Shown: piece after piece, positions 26,835-34,698 of the stretch
Layout: the number at the start of each line of letters is the position of its first letter
Numbering within the stretch: position 1 is the first letter of the stretch
NCBI RefSeq assembly: GCF_004352915.1
Contig: NZ_SJSY01000071.1
Location: 229,701-293,700 of the forward strand
Reading direction: 5' to 3'
Source: Flavobacterium zhairuonense
Lineage (GTDB): Bacteria; Bacteroidota; Bacteroidia; Flavobacteriales; Flavobacteriaceae
DNA length: 64,000 bases
The notes under the pieces: generated by a model
What the model was told of the DNA's origin: nothing
Databases searched by the model: none
The model's input: only the letters and a program-made list of their open reading frames with translations
Translations under genes and position numbers: made by a program

Positions 26835-27685
26835 CCTTCAGAAAACAAAAAATCAATCACTTGATCGTATAAATCGTCGTCATGCATTCCGTGGCCTAAG
26901 CCAGTTGTTTCAATAAATTTGCTGTTTTTCCACTTGCTGGCTATTTTTTTTCCTTCTTCAAAAGCAACAATTTTATCTGAAACATCATGCGCAATTAATC
27001 CCGGAATATTAAATTCTGACGCAAATTTTTGCCCAGAAAAATCCTCAAGTTTAAAATTGAATCGATCTAAGAATTTGCTTTCTAAAAGCGAAAACATTTT
27101 GCTGTTCAAACTTAACATTGAAACATAATTGTCAATCAAAGTCTTCAGTTCTGATGGCGCTCCTAAAATCACCATTTTATTAATGCTCGTATTCGGAAAT
27201 AAATATTGATGATATACAGACGCTGCACCACCAATAGAATGTCCGATAATGATTTCTGGCTGATATTTTTCGACCGCTTTATTGATAAATTCGGCATAAA
27301 GAGGCACGTTGAATTCTTTTCCACTGCTTTGTCCGTGAGCAGGCGCGTCAATGGCAATTATAGTGCTTCCCGATTTTTGAAGATGTGGCAAGGTTTTTTT
27401 CCAGCGTGAAGCATTGCTTTCCCAGCCATGAACCAATAAAATCTTGGTTTCATTTCCCTTCCAAATATAAGTTTGAAAATGATGCTCGTTGTGATGAAAA
27501 ATTTCTGTTTCGGTATTTTTTAAAACTTTTGGGAGTTCTTCTTTTTTTAATCGGCCAATTCTAGGCTGGCTGAAGAGTGCATAAGAAAGTTCAACAGCTT
27601 TTTGAGGACGAACATAACTTAAAAAGTTAATATAAGATCCAACTGATTTTAATGTGATGAAACGAATGTTTTTTTTAATTCCCAA
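26825..27685 (-). CDS. Alpha/beta hydrolase
   Basis: A 286-residue hydrolase-fold protein starting at TTG; no other start keeps the N-terminus. It contains an oxyanion region LLVHGWESNASRW (about 82-94), the nucleophile elbow IIGHSIGGAAS (Ser at about 150), an acid candidate in IAHDVSDKIV (about 235) and His in LGHGMHDD (about 265). The triad is complete, so it is probably active as an esterase or lipase-like enzyme; the substrate is not identifiable. The last codons coincide with an 8-base-period repeat array. Confidence 0.9.
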   Translation of the reverse strand: MGIKKNIRFITLKSVGSYINFLSYVRPQKAVELSYALFSQPRIGRLKKEELPKVLKNTETEIFHHNEHHFQTYIWKGNETKILLVHGWESNASRWKKTLPHLQKSGSTIIAIDAPAHGQSSGKEFNVPLYAEFINKAVEKYQPEIIIGHSIGGAASVYHQYLFPNTSINKMVILGAPSELKTLIDNYVSMLSLNSKMFSLLESKFLDRFNFKLEDFSGQKFASEFNIPGLIAHDVSDKIVAFEEGKKIASKWKNSKFIETTGLGHGMHDDDLYDQVIDFLFSEGTK

Positions 27686-27814
27686 AACTTAAATTTTTTC
27701 TAAAGGTAAAAAAAGGTCTGCCACGAATTGCACAAATGAACACTAATTTTTTATTCTCAGTATGATAGATAAAAGAATAATTAGTGAAATTTGAGGCGAA
27801 AAAATAAGTGCAAA

Positions 27815-27844
27815 AAAAAAGTCCCGATTTATCGGGACTTTATA
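27815..27844 (-). terminator. Terminator of the minus-strand gene at 27846
   Basis: Arms AAAGTCCCGA (27819-27828) and TCGGGACTTT (27833-27842) have a 4-base loop. On the minus strand the stem is followed by a long T run. Confidence 0.88.
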
Positions 27845-27845
27845 T

Positions 27846-28625
27846 TTAGAATTTTGCGAACAATTGTTCCATTTTTTCTTTTTCTTCTTCAGCTAGTTGC
27901 GTGTCAACTAAAATTCTTCCAGAGTGCTCATCAGTGATGATTTTCTTTCTTGAAGCAATTTCAACCTGAGTTTGTGGTGGAATTGTAAAGAAAGATCCAG
28001 CAGAAGCTCCTCTTTCGATAGAAACTACAGCTAATCCGTTACGAACACTGCTTCTGATTCTGTTGTAAGCCGCTAATAATCTGTCTTCGATTTGAGCAGC
28101 ATATTCAGCAGATTTCTCAGTTAAGAAAGCTTCTTCTTTCTGAGTTTCAGCCATGATAGCGTCTAATTCAGATTTTTTATGTTTTAAGTGAGAGCTTTTA
28201 GCATCAAGTTTTTCTTTTAAATTAGAAATAACTTCTTTTTTGTGCTCGATAGAAGCTTTCATCTCTTTGATTTGCTTTTCAGCCAATTGAATTTCTAATT
28301 CTTGAAATTCAACTTCTTTTGTCAAAGAATTAAATTCTCTGTTATTACGAACTGATTCTTGTTGTTTTGTGTATTTTTTAATAACCTCTTTGTGCTCCTC
28401 AATAGCAATTTTCTTTGCTTTGATTTGCTCCTCAATTACCTCAAGTTCACCTTTCAGTTTCTCTGAACGAGTGCTCAAACCTGCAACTTCATCTTCTAAA
28501 TCTTCAACTTCTAAAGGAAGTTCTCCCCTAACGTTTCTGATTTCGTCAATTCTAGAGTCAATAAGCTGTAAATCGTATATTGCTCTTAACTTGTCCTCAA
28601 CACTTAATTCTTTCGTATTCGCCAT
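27846..28625 (-). CDS. Coiled-coil protein of the C4 zinc-ribbon family, cysteines lost
   Basis: A 259-residue cytoplasmic protein with a long coiled coil (about 15-175) and a C-terminal module that aligns with the C4-type zinc ribbon (zf-RING_7 type). The usual CxxC...CxxCGRIL is replaced: Ser208 and Ser211 stand at the first pair (GASAGSFFTIPPQ), Asp232 and Ser235 at the second (DEHSGRIL). The fold framework is kept but zinc binding should be impossible. It is separated by 3 bases from the Nif3-like gene upstream and is certainly co-transcribed, a common pairing. Related proteins may bind nucleic acids. Confidence 0.88.
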   Translation of the reverse strand: MANTKELSVEDKLRAIYDLQLIDSRIDEIRNVRGELPLEVEDLEDEVAGLSTRSEKLKGELEVIEEQIKAKKIAIEEHKEVIKKYTKQQESVRNNREFNSLTKEVEFQELEIQLAEKQIKEMKASIEHKKEVISNLKEKLDAKSSHLKHKKSELDAIMAETQKEEAFLTEKSAEYAAQIEDRLLAAYNRIRSSVRNGLAVVSIERGASAGSFFTIPPQTQVEIASRKKIITDEHSGRILVDTQLAEEEKEKMEQLFAKF

Positions 28626-28628
28626 ATT

Positions 28629-29723
28629 CTATAAGTACTTAACTGGATTTGTATTTTCTTCCGATAAAATGATTGCAAAATTAAGAATTTTTTTTCGAAG
28701 AAAATCAACAATATAGTTTTTTGTATAGCGTTCGCTCTCAAAATGACCAATATCGGCTAAAAGAAGCTTGTTTTCGGCTTCATAAAATTGATGGTATTTT
28801 AAGTCGGCAGTCAAAAAAGCATCGGCTCCGGCTTGTATTGCATTTTTTATTGCAAAACTTCCTGATCCGCCTAAAACGGCAACTTTTTTTATTTTTTTTC
28901 CTAAAAATGCGGAATGGCGAATTCCATCTGCAATCATTTTATCTTTTACGAAATGCAGAAAATCTTTCTCATCCATTCCATTTTCAAATTCACCAATCAT
29001 TCCCAATCCTATATTCTGATGTGAATTTTCAAGATTATAAATCTCATAAGCGACTTCTTCATAAATATGATTTTCGAAAAGTGCCTTTAAAATTCGGGAT
29101 TGAAGATGCTTTTCAAACGTAACTTCAATTTTGATTTCTTCCGTTTCTGTCAATTCAAAACGTTCTCCAATTACAGGATTGCTTTCAGAATTTCCTTTGT
29201 ATGTGCCAATTCCGTTGGAATTAAAACTGCAATTTTCATAATTCCCAATCGTTCCTGCACCAGCATCAAACAAAGCTTGACGTACCTTTTGAGCATTTTC
29301 GGGAACGGTATAAGTCACTAATTTTTGAATGAAATTTTGCTTTGGAATCAAAACTTTGGTATTTGTCAAACCCAAAGCATCGCAGAAAATTTTATTTACG
29401 CCGGCCGAATGATTGTCAAGTGCTGTGTGAACCGCATAAATAGCAATGTCGTTTTTGATTGCTTTTAAAATGGCGCGCTCAACATAATTTTTGCCTGTGA
29501 TTTTTTTTATTCCAGAAAATAGTATCGGATGAAAACAAACTACCAAATTGCAATTTTTAGCAATTGCTTCATCAATTATATTTTCTAAGGCATCGTGGCA
29601 AACTAAAACGCCTGTACTTTCGGTTTCCGAATTGCCAACTAAAAGTCCCACGTTGTCAAAATCCTCGGCGTAAGCCAAAGGTGACATTTCTTCCAGGACT
29701 GAGATTATATTTTTGATTTTCAT
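28629..29723 (-). CDS. Nif3-like dinuclear metal centre protein
   Basis: A 364-residue protein of the Nif3/YbgI/YqfO family, forming toroidal hexamers with two metals per subunit; some members have GTP cyclohydrolase-like or nuclease-like activity, but the general role is unsettled. The N-terminal half has VCHDALENIIDEAI and CFHPILFSGIKKI (metal His), and the C-terminal half has ADAFLTADLKYHQFYEAENKLLLADIGHFESE with further ligands. The length of about 364 indicates the long form with an inserted PII/CutA-like domain (about 130-235). It is the first gene of a two-gene operon with the zinc-ribbon-family protein. Confidence 0.93.
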   Translation of the reverse strand: MKIKNIISVLEEMSPLAYAEDFDNVGLLVGNSETESTGVLVCHDALENIIDEAIAKNCNLVVCFHPILFSGIKKITGKNYVERAILKAIKNDIAIYAVHTALDNHSAGVNKIFCDALGLTNTKVLIPKQNFIQKLVTYTVPENAQKVRQALFDAGAGTIGNYENCSFNSNGIGTYKGNSESNPVIGERFELTETEEIKIEVTFEKHLQSRILKALFENHIYEEVAYEIYNLENSHQNIGLGMIGEFENGMDEKDFLHFVKDKMIADGIRHSAFLGKKIKKVAVLGGSGSFAIKNAIQAGADAFLTADLKYHQFYEAENKLLLADIGHFESERYTKNYIVDFLRKKILNFAIILSEENTNPVKYL

Positions 29724-29759
29724 TAGAGTGATTCAGAGTTTTGTGTTAGTATCAATTAG

Positions 29760-29810
29760 TTGTACTAAATGTATAAGAAAATTATATTTAGTACAAATTT
29801 AGTACATTTG
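29760..29810 (+). promoter_or_regulatory. Toxin-antitoxin promoter with three operator repeats
   Basis: TTGTACTAAAT (29760-29770) is the exact reverse complement of ATTTAGTACAA (29786-29796), and ATTTAGTACA follows directly (29797-29806). The last copy overlaps the -7 element TACATTTG (29803-29810). This is typical of autoregulated toxin-antitoxin operons. Confidence 0.65.
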
Positions 29811-29830
29811 TAATATTAAAGTAACAGCTC

Positions 29831-30073
29831 ATGACAACAATAAAAATAAATGATCGTACTAAAGCAGGAAAAGCATTTATGGCGATGTTTGAAGCTTTTT
29901 TTAAAGGTGTTGAGGGTATTGAAATTGTCGAAACAGATTCTTATGGACAGGTGAACGAGGAAGAAAGTCCATATAATCCAGAGTTTGTTGATATGGTTTT
30001 AAAATCAGCTAAAAGTAAAAATAGTACAGAAATTAATCCTAAAGACGTATGGGGAAGTTTAGGATTGAAATAA
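29831..30073 (+). CDS. Antitoxin-like small protein
   Basis: An 80-residue protein of no firm family. An N-terminal beta-type segment (MTTIKINDRTKAGKAFMAMFEAFFKG) precedes an acidic linker (VETDSYGQVNEEESPYNPEF) and a C-terminal helix. This fits an antitoxin with an N-terminal DNA-binding part and a disordered toxin-binding tail. It overlaps the RelE/YoeB-like gene by 25 bases, and its promoter has three operator-like repeats. Because the toxin is interrupted, the antitoxin may persist for regulation or as a relic. Confidence 0.75.
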   Translation: MTTIKINDRTKAGKAFMAMFEAFFKGVEGIEIVETDSYGQVNEEESPYNPEFVDMVLKSAKSKNSTEINPKDVWGSLGLK

Positions 30074-30330
30074 AAGAATTAGCAAAAAAACATATTATTC
30101 AACATTATAAATCAGGAGATAAAAAGAGTATTAAAAATATTGAGAAAATTCTTTTAGAGCTTTCTGAAACTCCTTTTGAAGGAATTGGAAATCCTGAGCC
30201 TTTAAAATATGAACTTACTGGTTTTTGGTCGAGACGAATAAATTAAAAAGACAGAATGATATATTATCTAGAAGATGATACTGTGACAATTTTTGTCGTT
30301 TCAGCAAAAGGTCATTATTCAGATAAATAA
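30049..30330 (+). pseudogene. RelE/YoeB-type toxin interrupted by an in-frame stop
   Basis: The frame from ATG 30049 encodes 65 residues ending NPEPLKYELTGFWSRRIN, a strong YoeB/Txe-like motif, and then meets TAA at 30244-30246. The same frame continues without break as KDRMIYYLEDDTVTIFVVSAKGHYSDK to a second TAA at 30330. This restores exactly the expected C-terminal strands and terminal His-Tyr of the family. A single base change (for example from CAA, GAA or AAA) explains the stop. The truncated protein would lack the catalytic C-terminus. A sequencing error is the alternative. Confidence 0.82.
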
Positions 30331-30334
30331 GGAT

Positions 30335-31348
30335 ATGAACATACTTCGAAAATTACTTTTTCCATTTGCCATTTTATACGGATTCATTACTTCAATCCGC
30401 AATTTTCTTTTTGACAAAGGAATTTTAAAATCGACTTCATTTGATATTCCAGTAATTGCGGTTGGAAACTTGAGTGTAGGCGGAACTGGAAAAACGCCTC
30501 AAATTGAATATTTAATACGGTTGTTATCGGACAAATATAAAGTTGCTACTTTAAGTCGTGGTTACAAAAGAAAATCGGAAGGTTTTGTTTTGGCGGATGA
30601 AAATTCAAATGCCGAAATTCTTGGCGATGAACCGTTTCAGTTTTATCAAAAATTTCCAAATGTAATGGTAGCAGTAGATGCTAATCGTACAAACGGAATT
30701 CAGCAATTGCTTTCGCAGAAAGAAAAACCTGAAATTGTATTGCTCGATGATGCTTATCAGCATCGAAAAGTCAAAGCCGGTTTTTATATATTACTAAGTG
30801 CATATGATGATTTGTATGCTGATGATTTTATGTTGCCTACAGGAAATTTGCGTGAAAGTAGGAGTGGCGCAGCAAGAGCAAATATTATTGTGGTGACAAA
30901 ATGCCCTAAAATTTTATCTGAAGAAGAACAAACCGAAATTCGGTTAAAACTAAAATTAAGCTGTTCGCAACAAATCTTTTTTACTTTTATAGATTATGAT
31001 GAAATAATCTATGGGCAAAATGAAAAAGTTGAGGTTGCTAAAATCAAGCAAGAATCGAAATTACTTTTAGCCGGTATTGCTAAACCGAAACCATTCTTCG
31101 ATTATTTAAAGAATGAAAATGATGAATGCTTGACTTACCCTGATCATCATCATTTTTCAGATGCAGATTTAGAATCCATTCAAGAAAAAGCAAAAGGAAG
31201 AAAAATAATAACAACCGAGAAAGATTATGTTCGTTTGAAAGATTCAAAATTGGTTTCTCAATTGTATTATTTGCCAATAAAAAGCACTTTCATAAATCAT
31301 CAGCAAAATTTTGACGCGACAATTTTAGAATACATAAAAAAAACTTAG
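30335..31348 (+). CDS. lpxK: Tetraacyldisaccharide 4'-kinase
   Basis: A 337-residue (from this start) membrane-associated kinase that phosphorylates the 4' position of the lipid A precursor. The frame is open further upstream to a TTG at 30293, but ATG 30335 gives the standard N-terminus MNILRKLLFPFAILYG and avoids the toxin remnant. It contains an N-terminal hydrophobic helix, P-loop VGNLSVGGTGKTP, LSRGYKRKSEGF, DEPFQ and LLDDAYQHRKV. It begins 5 bases after the toxin-frame stop. The stop codon lies in the first unit of an 8-base-period array. Confidence 0.95.
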   Translation: MNILRKLLFPFAILYGFITSIRNFLFDKGILKSTSFDIPVIAVGNLSVGGTGKTPQIEYLIRLLSDKYKVATLSRGYKRKSEGFVLADENSNAEILGDEPFQFYQKFPNVMVAVDANRTNGIQQLLSQKEKPEIVLLDDAYQHRKVKAGFYILLSAYDDLYADDFMLPTGNLRESRSGAARANIIVVTKCPKILSEEEQTEIRLKLKLSCSQQIFFTFIDYDEIIYGQNEKVEVAKIKQESKLLLAGIAKPKPFFDYLKNENDECLTYPDHHHFSDADLESIQEKAKGRKIITTEKDYVRLKDSKLVSQLYYLPIKSTFINHQQNFDATILEYIKKT

Positions 31349-31399
31349 TTTCTTAAAAACTTAGCGTCTTAGCATCTTAGTAACTTAGCATCTTAGTTA
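31344..31399 (+). repeat. 8-base-period array of seven units, CTTAGCAT type
   Basis: Seven successive units in perfect register: CTTAGTTT, CTTAAAAA, CTTAGCGT, CTTAGCAT, CTTAGTAA, CTTAGCAT, CTTAGTTA. It fills the whole spacer between the convergent lpxK (stop at 31348) and kinase gene (stop at 31397) and includes parts of both stop codons. Confidence 0.85.
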
Positions 31400-33571
31400 A
31401 TCAAAAAACTTAGCAATTATGCTATAAAATTCATCTGGAACAAAAGGTTTTGTAATAACGTCATTCATTCCGAAAGATAAAAGCATGTCTCTGTTTTCGT
31501 CAAGAGAAATTGCTGTTAGAGCAATAATCGGTGTTGTTTTGTCAAACTCTCGAATCATTTTTGTGGCAGTTGTTCCGTTAATGCCCGGCAAATGCACATC
31601 CATTAAAACCATATCAAAACGCTTCACTTTTAAAAGTTCGACAGCTTCTTCGCCATTATCAATTATTTCGCAACAAATTGCTTTGTTCTCCAGCATTTTG
31701 CGCGTAATCATCTGATTGATTTTGTTGTCTTCAATCAATAAAATCGATTTGTGCTCTAATTGTTTGTCGCTGTAAAGTTTGGTGGTTTCTTCGACAGCTT
31801 CCAATGGTTCAGTATTAATATTGAAATTCAGCTTAAAGGTAAACGTCGATCCTTTGCCCACTTCACTTTTAAGTTTTATTTCTCCTCCAAGAAGCTCAAT
31901 TAGTTTTTTGACAATAGTTAATCCTAAGCCAGTTCCGCCATATTTGCGGTTTACTTCAATAGAGCCTTGAGAAAAACTTTCAAAAACAGTTTGCAGTTTA
32001 TCTTCTGGAATTCCAATTCCGGTATCAACGATTTCAAAATAAACGGTTGCATTTTCTTCTTCAATTGCGTACAATTTCGCGATCACATTTACATGTCCGT
32101 TTTGCGTGAATTTTAAAGCATTATTGATTAGGTTTAGTATAATTTGAGATAATTTTGTTGGGTCCCCAATCAAATTATCAGGAATAGCTTCGTCGATTTC
32201 AAGATTGAAATAGTTTTTATTGGCAGCGGCCAATTCTTTAAGAGAACTCTGGATGTTGAATAAAAGTTCTTTTAAATTGAAACTGATGTATTCAACTTCG
32301 ACTTTTGTAGAATCGATTTTGTTGATTTCTAAAATCTCGTTGATAAATGTAGTCAGATAATTGCCCGAAAATTTCAAAGATTCCAAGTATTTTAACTGAT
32401 TCTTTTTTGGATTGTCTTCTAAAAGCAAATGCGTAATTCCGTTGATCGCATTCAATGGTGTCCGGAGTTCATGGCTTACAGTTGACAAAAATTCAGATCT
32501 GGCTTTTGATGCTTTTTCTGCTTTGTTTTTGGCAAGAATCAATTCTTTGTTTTTTTCTCTTAAAAGTAAATTATTCTGATTTCGAATAATATTGTTTTTG
32601 TATAAAGCCAAACTTAAAAGCGATAAAATTGAAATTAATGCAATGGCTAAAATACTTACCAATTTTGAGTAACGATAGGTTTTTAGCTGGATTTTTTGAT
32701 CACTTTCGCGTTTCAGCGTATTATTTATAGATTGTGTTTTTTTGAATTTTTCAAAATCATTGAAATCCAATTTTGCATTTTTCAGTTTTAAAATATAGTT
32801 TTCGATTTGGTAATGCTCATCGAGATAAGAATAGGCAAGATCAAAGTTTCGATTCTTTTTGTAATACTGACTGATAGCAAGTATGATTTTAGATTTTTGA
32901 GCCAAGTTGTTGTTCTTGGCACTATAATCTAATGCATTGTCAAAATGAACTAAAGCCGAATCATTTCTTTTCAGCGTTGTTTCGATCAATCCAAGCTGAT
33001 AATACGAATCGGCTTTGGTTTTGATTATTTTTGGGTTGTCTGGTTTGTTTACTATTTTTTGGAAAGTCTTTACTGATAGTGGTAAGTTTTTGCCCGCTTT
33101 TAATGCCATTGCCTTTTGGTAATCCAAAATTTCAGCATGATCAACAAGTTTTAGCTCTCTTAATAAACTGTCTGCTTTTTTGTAATAGATATTGCCAATT
33201 TCAAAGTTTCCTTGCGCAGTGTTTGTGGCTCCAATATAATGTAATGCCAAAATTTTAGTGCAAGTTGGCTTTACTTTGTCAAATAAGGAAACGCTTTTGT
33301 GAAAGTTTTTTAGTGCTTCATCATATTTTTGCTGGTTGTAATAAATTTTTCCCAGCTTGAAAGTTTGATTGGCTAAATTTTCGGTTTTATTGTTGGTTTG
33401 GCAAAAGTCAATAGATTTTTTAGTGTAAAAAACGGCTTGTTTATACTTTTGCTTATCGAGATTTGAATTGGCTAATTTATTGTAATAGGAAACGCTATCT
33501 GTATTCTTTTTAGTTTGAGAATACAAAAATGAATTTAAAAAACAAATAAGAATAAGAATTCGGTATTTCAT
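31397..33571 (-). CDS. TPR-containing hybrid sensor histidine kinase/response regulator
   Basis: A protein of about 724 residues. ATG 33571 is preferred to the TTG at 33580. The signal peptide ends FLYSQ and is followed by periplasmic TPR repeats (about 25-260), a transmembrane helix (about 304-323), a coiled coil and a HisKA domain (ARSEFLSTVSHELRTPLN, His about 367). An HATPase domain follows (NLINNALKFTQNG, DTGIGIPEDKLQTVFESFSQG, GTGLGLTIVKKL), then a C-terminal receiver with phospho-acceptor Asp about 658 (LMDVHLPG) and Lys in ITKPF. No DNA-binding output domain is present, so a separate partner is needed. It lies downstream of gap, probably in one transcript. Confidence 0.94.
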   Translation of the reverse strand: MKYRILILICFLNSFLYSQTKKNTDSVSYYNKLANSNLDKQKYKQAVFYTKKSIDFCQTNNKTENLANQTFKLGKIYYNQQKYDEALKNFHKSVSLFDKVKPTCTKILALHYIGATNTAQGNFEIGNIYYKKADSLLRELKLVDHAEILDYQKAMALKAGKNLPLSVKTFQKIVNKPDNPKIIKTKADSYYQLGLIETTLKRNDSALVHFDNALDYSAKNNNLAQKSKIILAISQYYKKNRNFDLAYSYLDEHYQIENYILKLKNAKLDFNDFEKFKKTQSINNTLKRESDQKIQLKTYRYSKLVSILAIALISILSLLSLALYKNNIIRNQNNLLLREKNKELILAKNKAEKASKARSEFLSTVSHELRTPLNAINGITHLLLEDNPKKNQLKYLESLKFSGNYLTTFINEILEINKIDSTKVEVEYISFNLKELLFNIQSSLKELAAANKNYFNLEIDEAIPDNLIGDPTKLSQIILNLINNALKFTQNGHVNVIAKLYAIEEENATVYFEIVDTGIGIPEDKLQTVFESFSQGSIEVNRKYGGTGLGLTIVKKLIELLGGEIKLKSEVGKGSTFTFKLNFNINTEPLEAVEETTKLYSDKQLEHKSILLIEDNKINQMITRKMLENKAICCEIIDNGEEAVELLKVKRFDMVLMDVHLPGINGTTATKMIREFDKTTPIIALTAISLDENRDMLLSFGMNDVITKPFVPDEFYSIIAKFFD

Positions 33572-33596
33572 GTATGGCAATGCTTTTACAATGAAT

Positions 33597-34595
33597 CTAT
33601 GTTTTTCTTATCAGTAAAATCAAATCTATTAATCTTGATGAATAGCCAATTTCATTATCATACCAACCCACAACTTTTACCATTTTATCAATAACCGATG
33701 TAAGTTGAGCATCAAATAAACACGAATGCGTATTGCCAATAATATCAACAGAAACGATTGGATCTTCTGTGTAATCTAATATTCCTTTTAAATTTGTTTT
33801 TGAGGCTTTTTCAAAAGCTTTATTAATTTCTTCAATAGTAACAGCGCGCTTTACATTGAAAGTAATATCTGTTAATGAACCATCGGGAACAGGGACACGA
33901 ATGCCACATCCTCCGATTTTTTGATGCAATTTAGGAAAAATTTTTGTTAATGCCTTAGCTGCACCTGTAGTTGTTGGAACAATTGACTGACTTGCGCCTC
34001 TAGCTCTGCGCAAATCCTTATGTGGTTGGTCGTGAAGGCTTTGGTCAGTTGTGTACGAATGTATAGTTGTAATGTATGCTTGCTCGATGCCGCATAGTTC
34101 GTCAATGATTTTTATCATTGGAGCAGCATTGTTTGTCGTACAACTTGCATTTGAAACTATATTTTCATTTCCGTCCAGAATGTTTTCATTTACACCCAAA
34201 ACCACAGTTTTTATTGTGTCTACTTCCGAAGGAGCCGAAAGAATAACTTTTTTTGCTCCAGCTTCCAGATGTGCATTTAATTCTTCGTGTGTTTTGTATT
34301 TTCCTGTTGATTCTATTACAAAATCAATATTATGGCTTTTCCAGTCTAAATTAGAAATGCTTTTTTCATGAAAAAATAAATACTGCTTGTTGTCCACAAT
34401 AATTGATTCTTCATTATGGCTCACAGCATAAGGCAAAACGCCGTGTATGCTGTCATATTTTATTAAATGTGCCATCGTTTTGTTGTCCGCAATATCATTG
34501 ATTGCAACAACTTCAATTTCAGGATGGTTTAAAAGCAAACGGAATAAATTTCTTCCAATTCTCCCAAAACCATTTATAGCAATTCTTGTTTTCAA
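33597..34595 (-). CDS. gap: Glyceraldehyde-3-phosphate dehydrogenase, type I
   Basis: A 332-residue glycolytic enzyme. The Rossmann motif INGFGRIGRN (7-16) is followed by Asp34 (AIND), which favours NAD over NADP, the catalytic Cys152 in SNASCTTN and His179 in TTIHSYTTDQ. RRARGASQSIVPTTTGAAKA and the C-terminal WYDNEIGYSSRL are also present. All catalytic residues are present. It is followed after 25 bases by the kinase gene, an unusual neighbour, and preceded by a repeat-rich spacer after lipA. Confidence 0.97.
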   Translation of the reverse strand: MKTRIAINGFGRIGRNLFRLLLNHPEIEVVAINDIADNKTMAHLIKYDSIHGVLPYAVSHNEESIIVDNKQYLFFHEKSISNLDWKSHNIDFVIESTGKYKTHEELNAHLEAGAKKVILSAPSEVDTIKTVVLGVNENILDGNENIVSNASCTTNNAAPMIKIIDELCGIEQAYITTIHSYTTDQSLHDQPHKDLRRARGASQSIVPTTTGAAKALTKIFPKLHQKIGGCGIRVPVPDGSLTDITFNVKRAVTIEEINKAFEKASKTNLKGILDYTEDPIVSVDIIGNTHSCLFDAQLTSVIDKMVKVVGWYDNEIGYSSRLIDLILLIRKT

Positions 34596-34609
34596 TTATT
34601 TGGTTTATT

Positions 34610-34693
34610 CGTTTAATCGTTAAAATCGTTTATTTGTTTGAAACCGTTAAATCTCTTTGCGATTAAACGATTAACCAGTTAAACGATTAACCT
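34610..34693. repeat. Inverted repeat plus 8-base-period array, ATTAAACG type
   Basis: CGTTTAATCG (34610-34619) pairs with CGATTAAACG (34660-34669). From 34662 four in-phase 8-mers follow: ATTAAACG / ATTAACCA / GTTAAACG / ATTAACCT. The element fills the spacer between lipA and gap and is closely related to 56390-56454. Confidence 0.75.
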
Positions 34694-34698
34694 AAAAT

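Noticed and set aside
30293..30334. Extended lpxK start at a TTG
   Set aside because: The added 14 residues belong to the end of the toxin frame region, and ATG 30335 gives the family's normal N-terminus.
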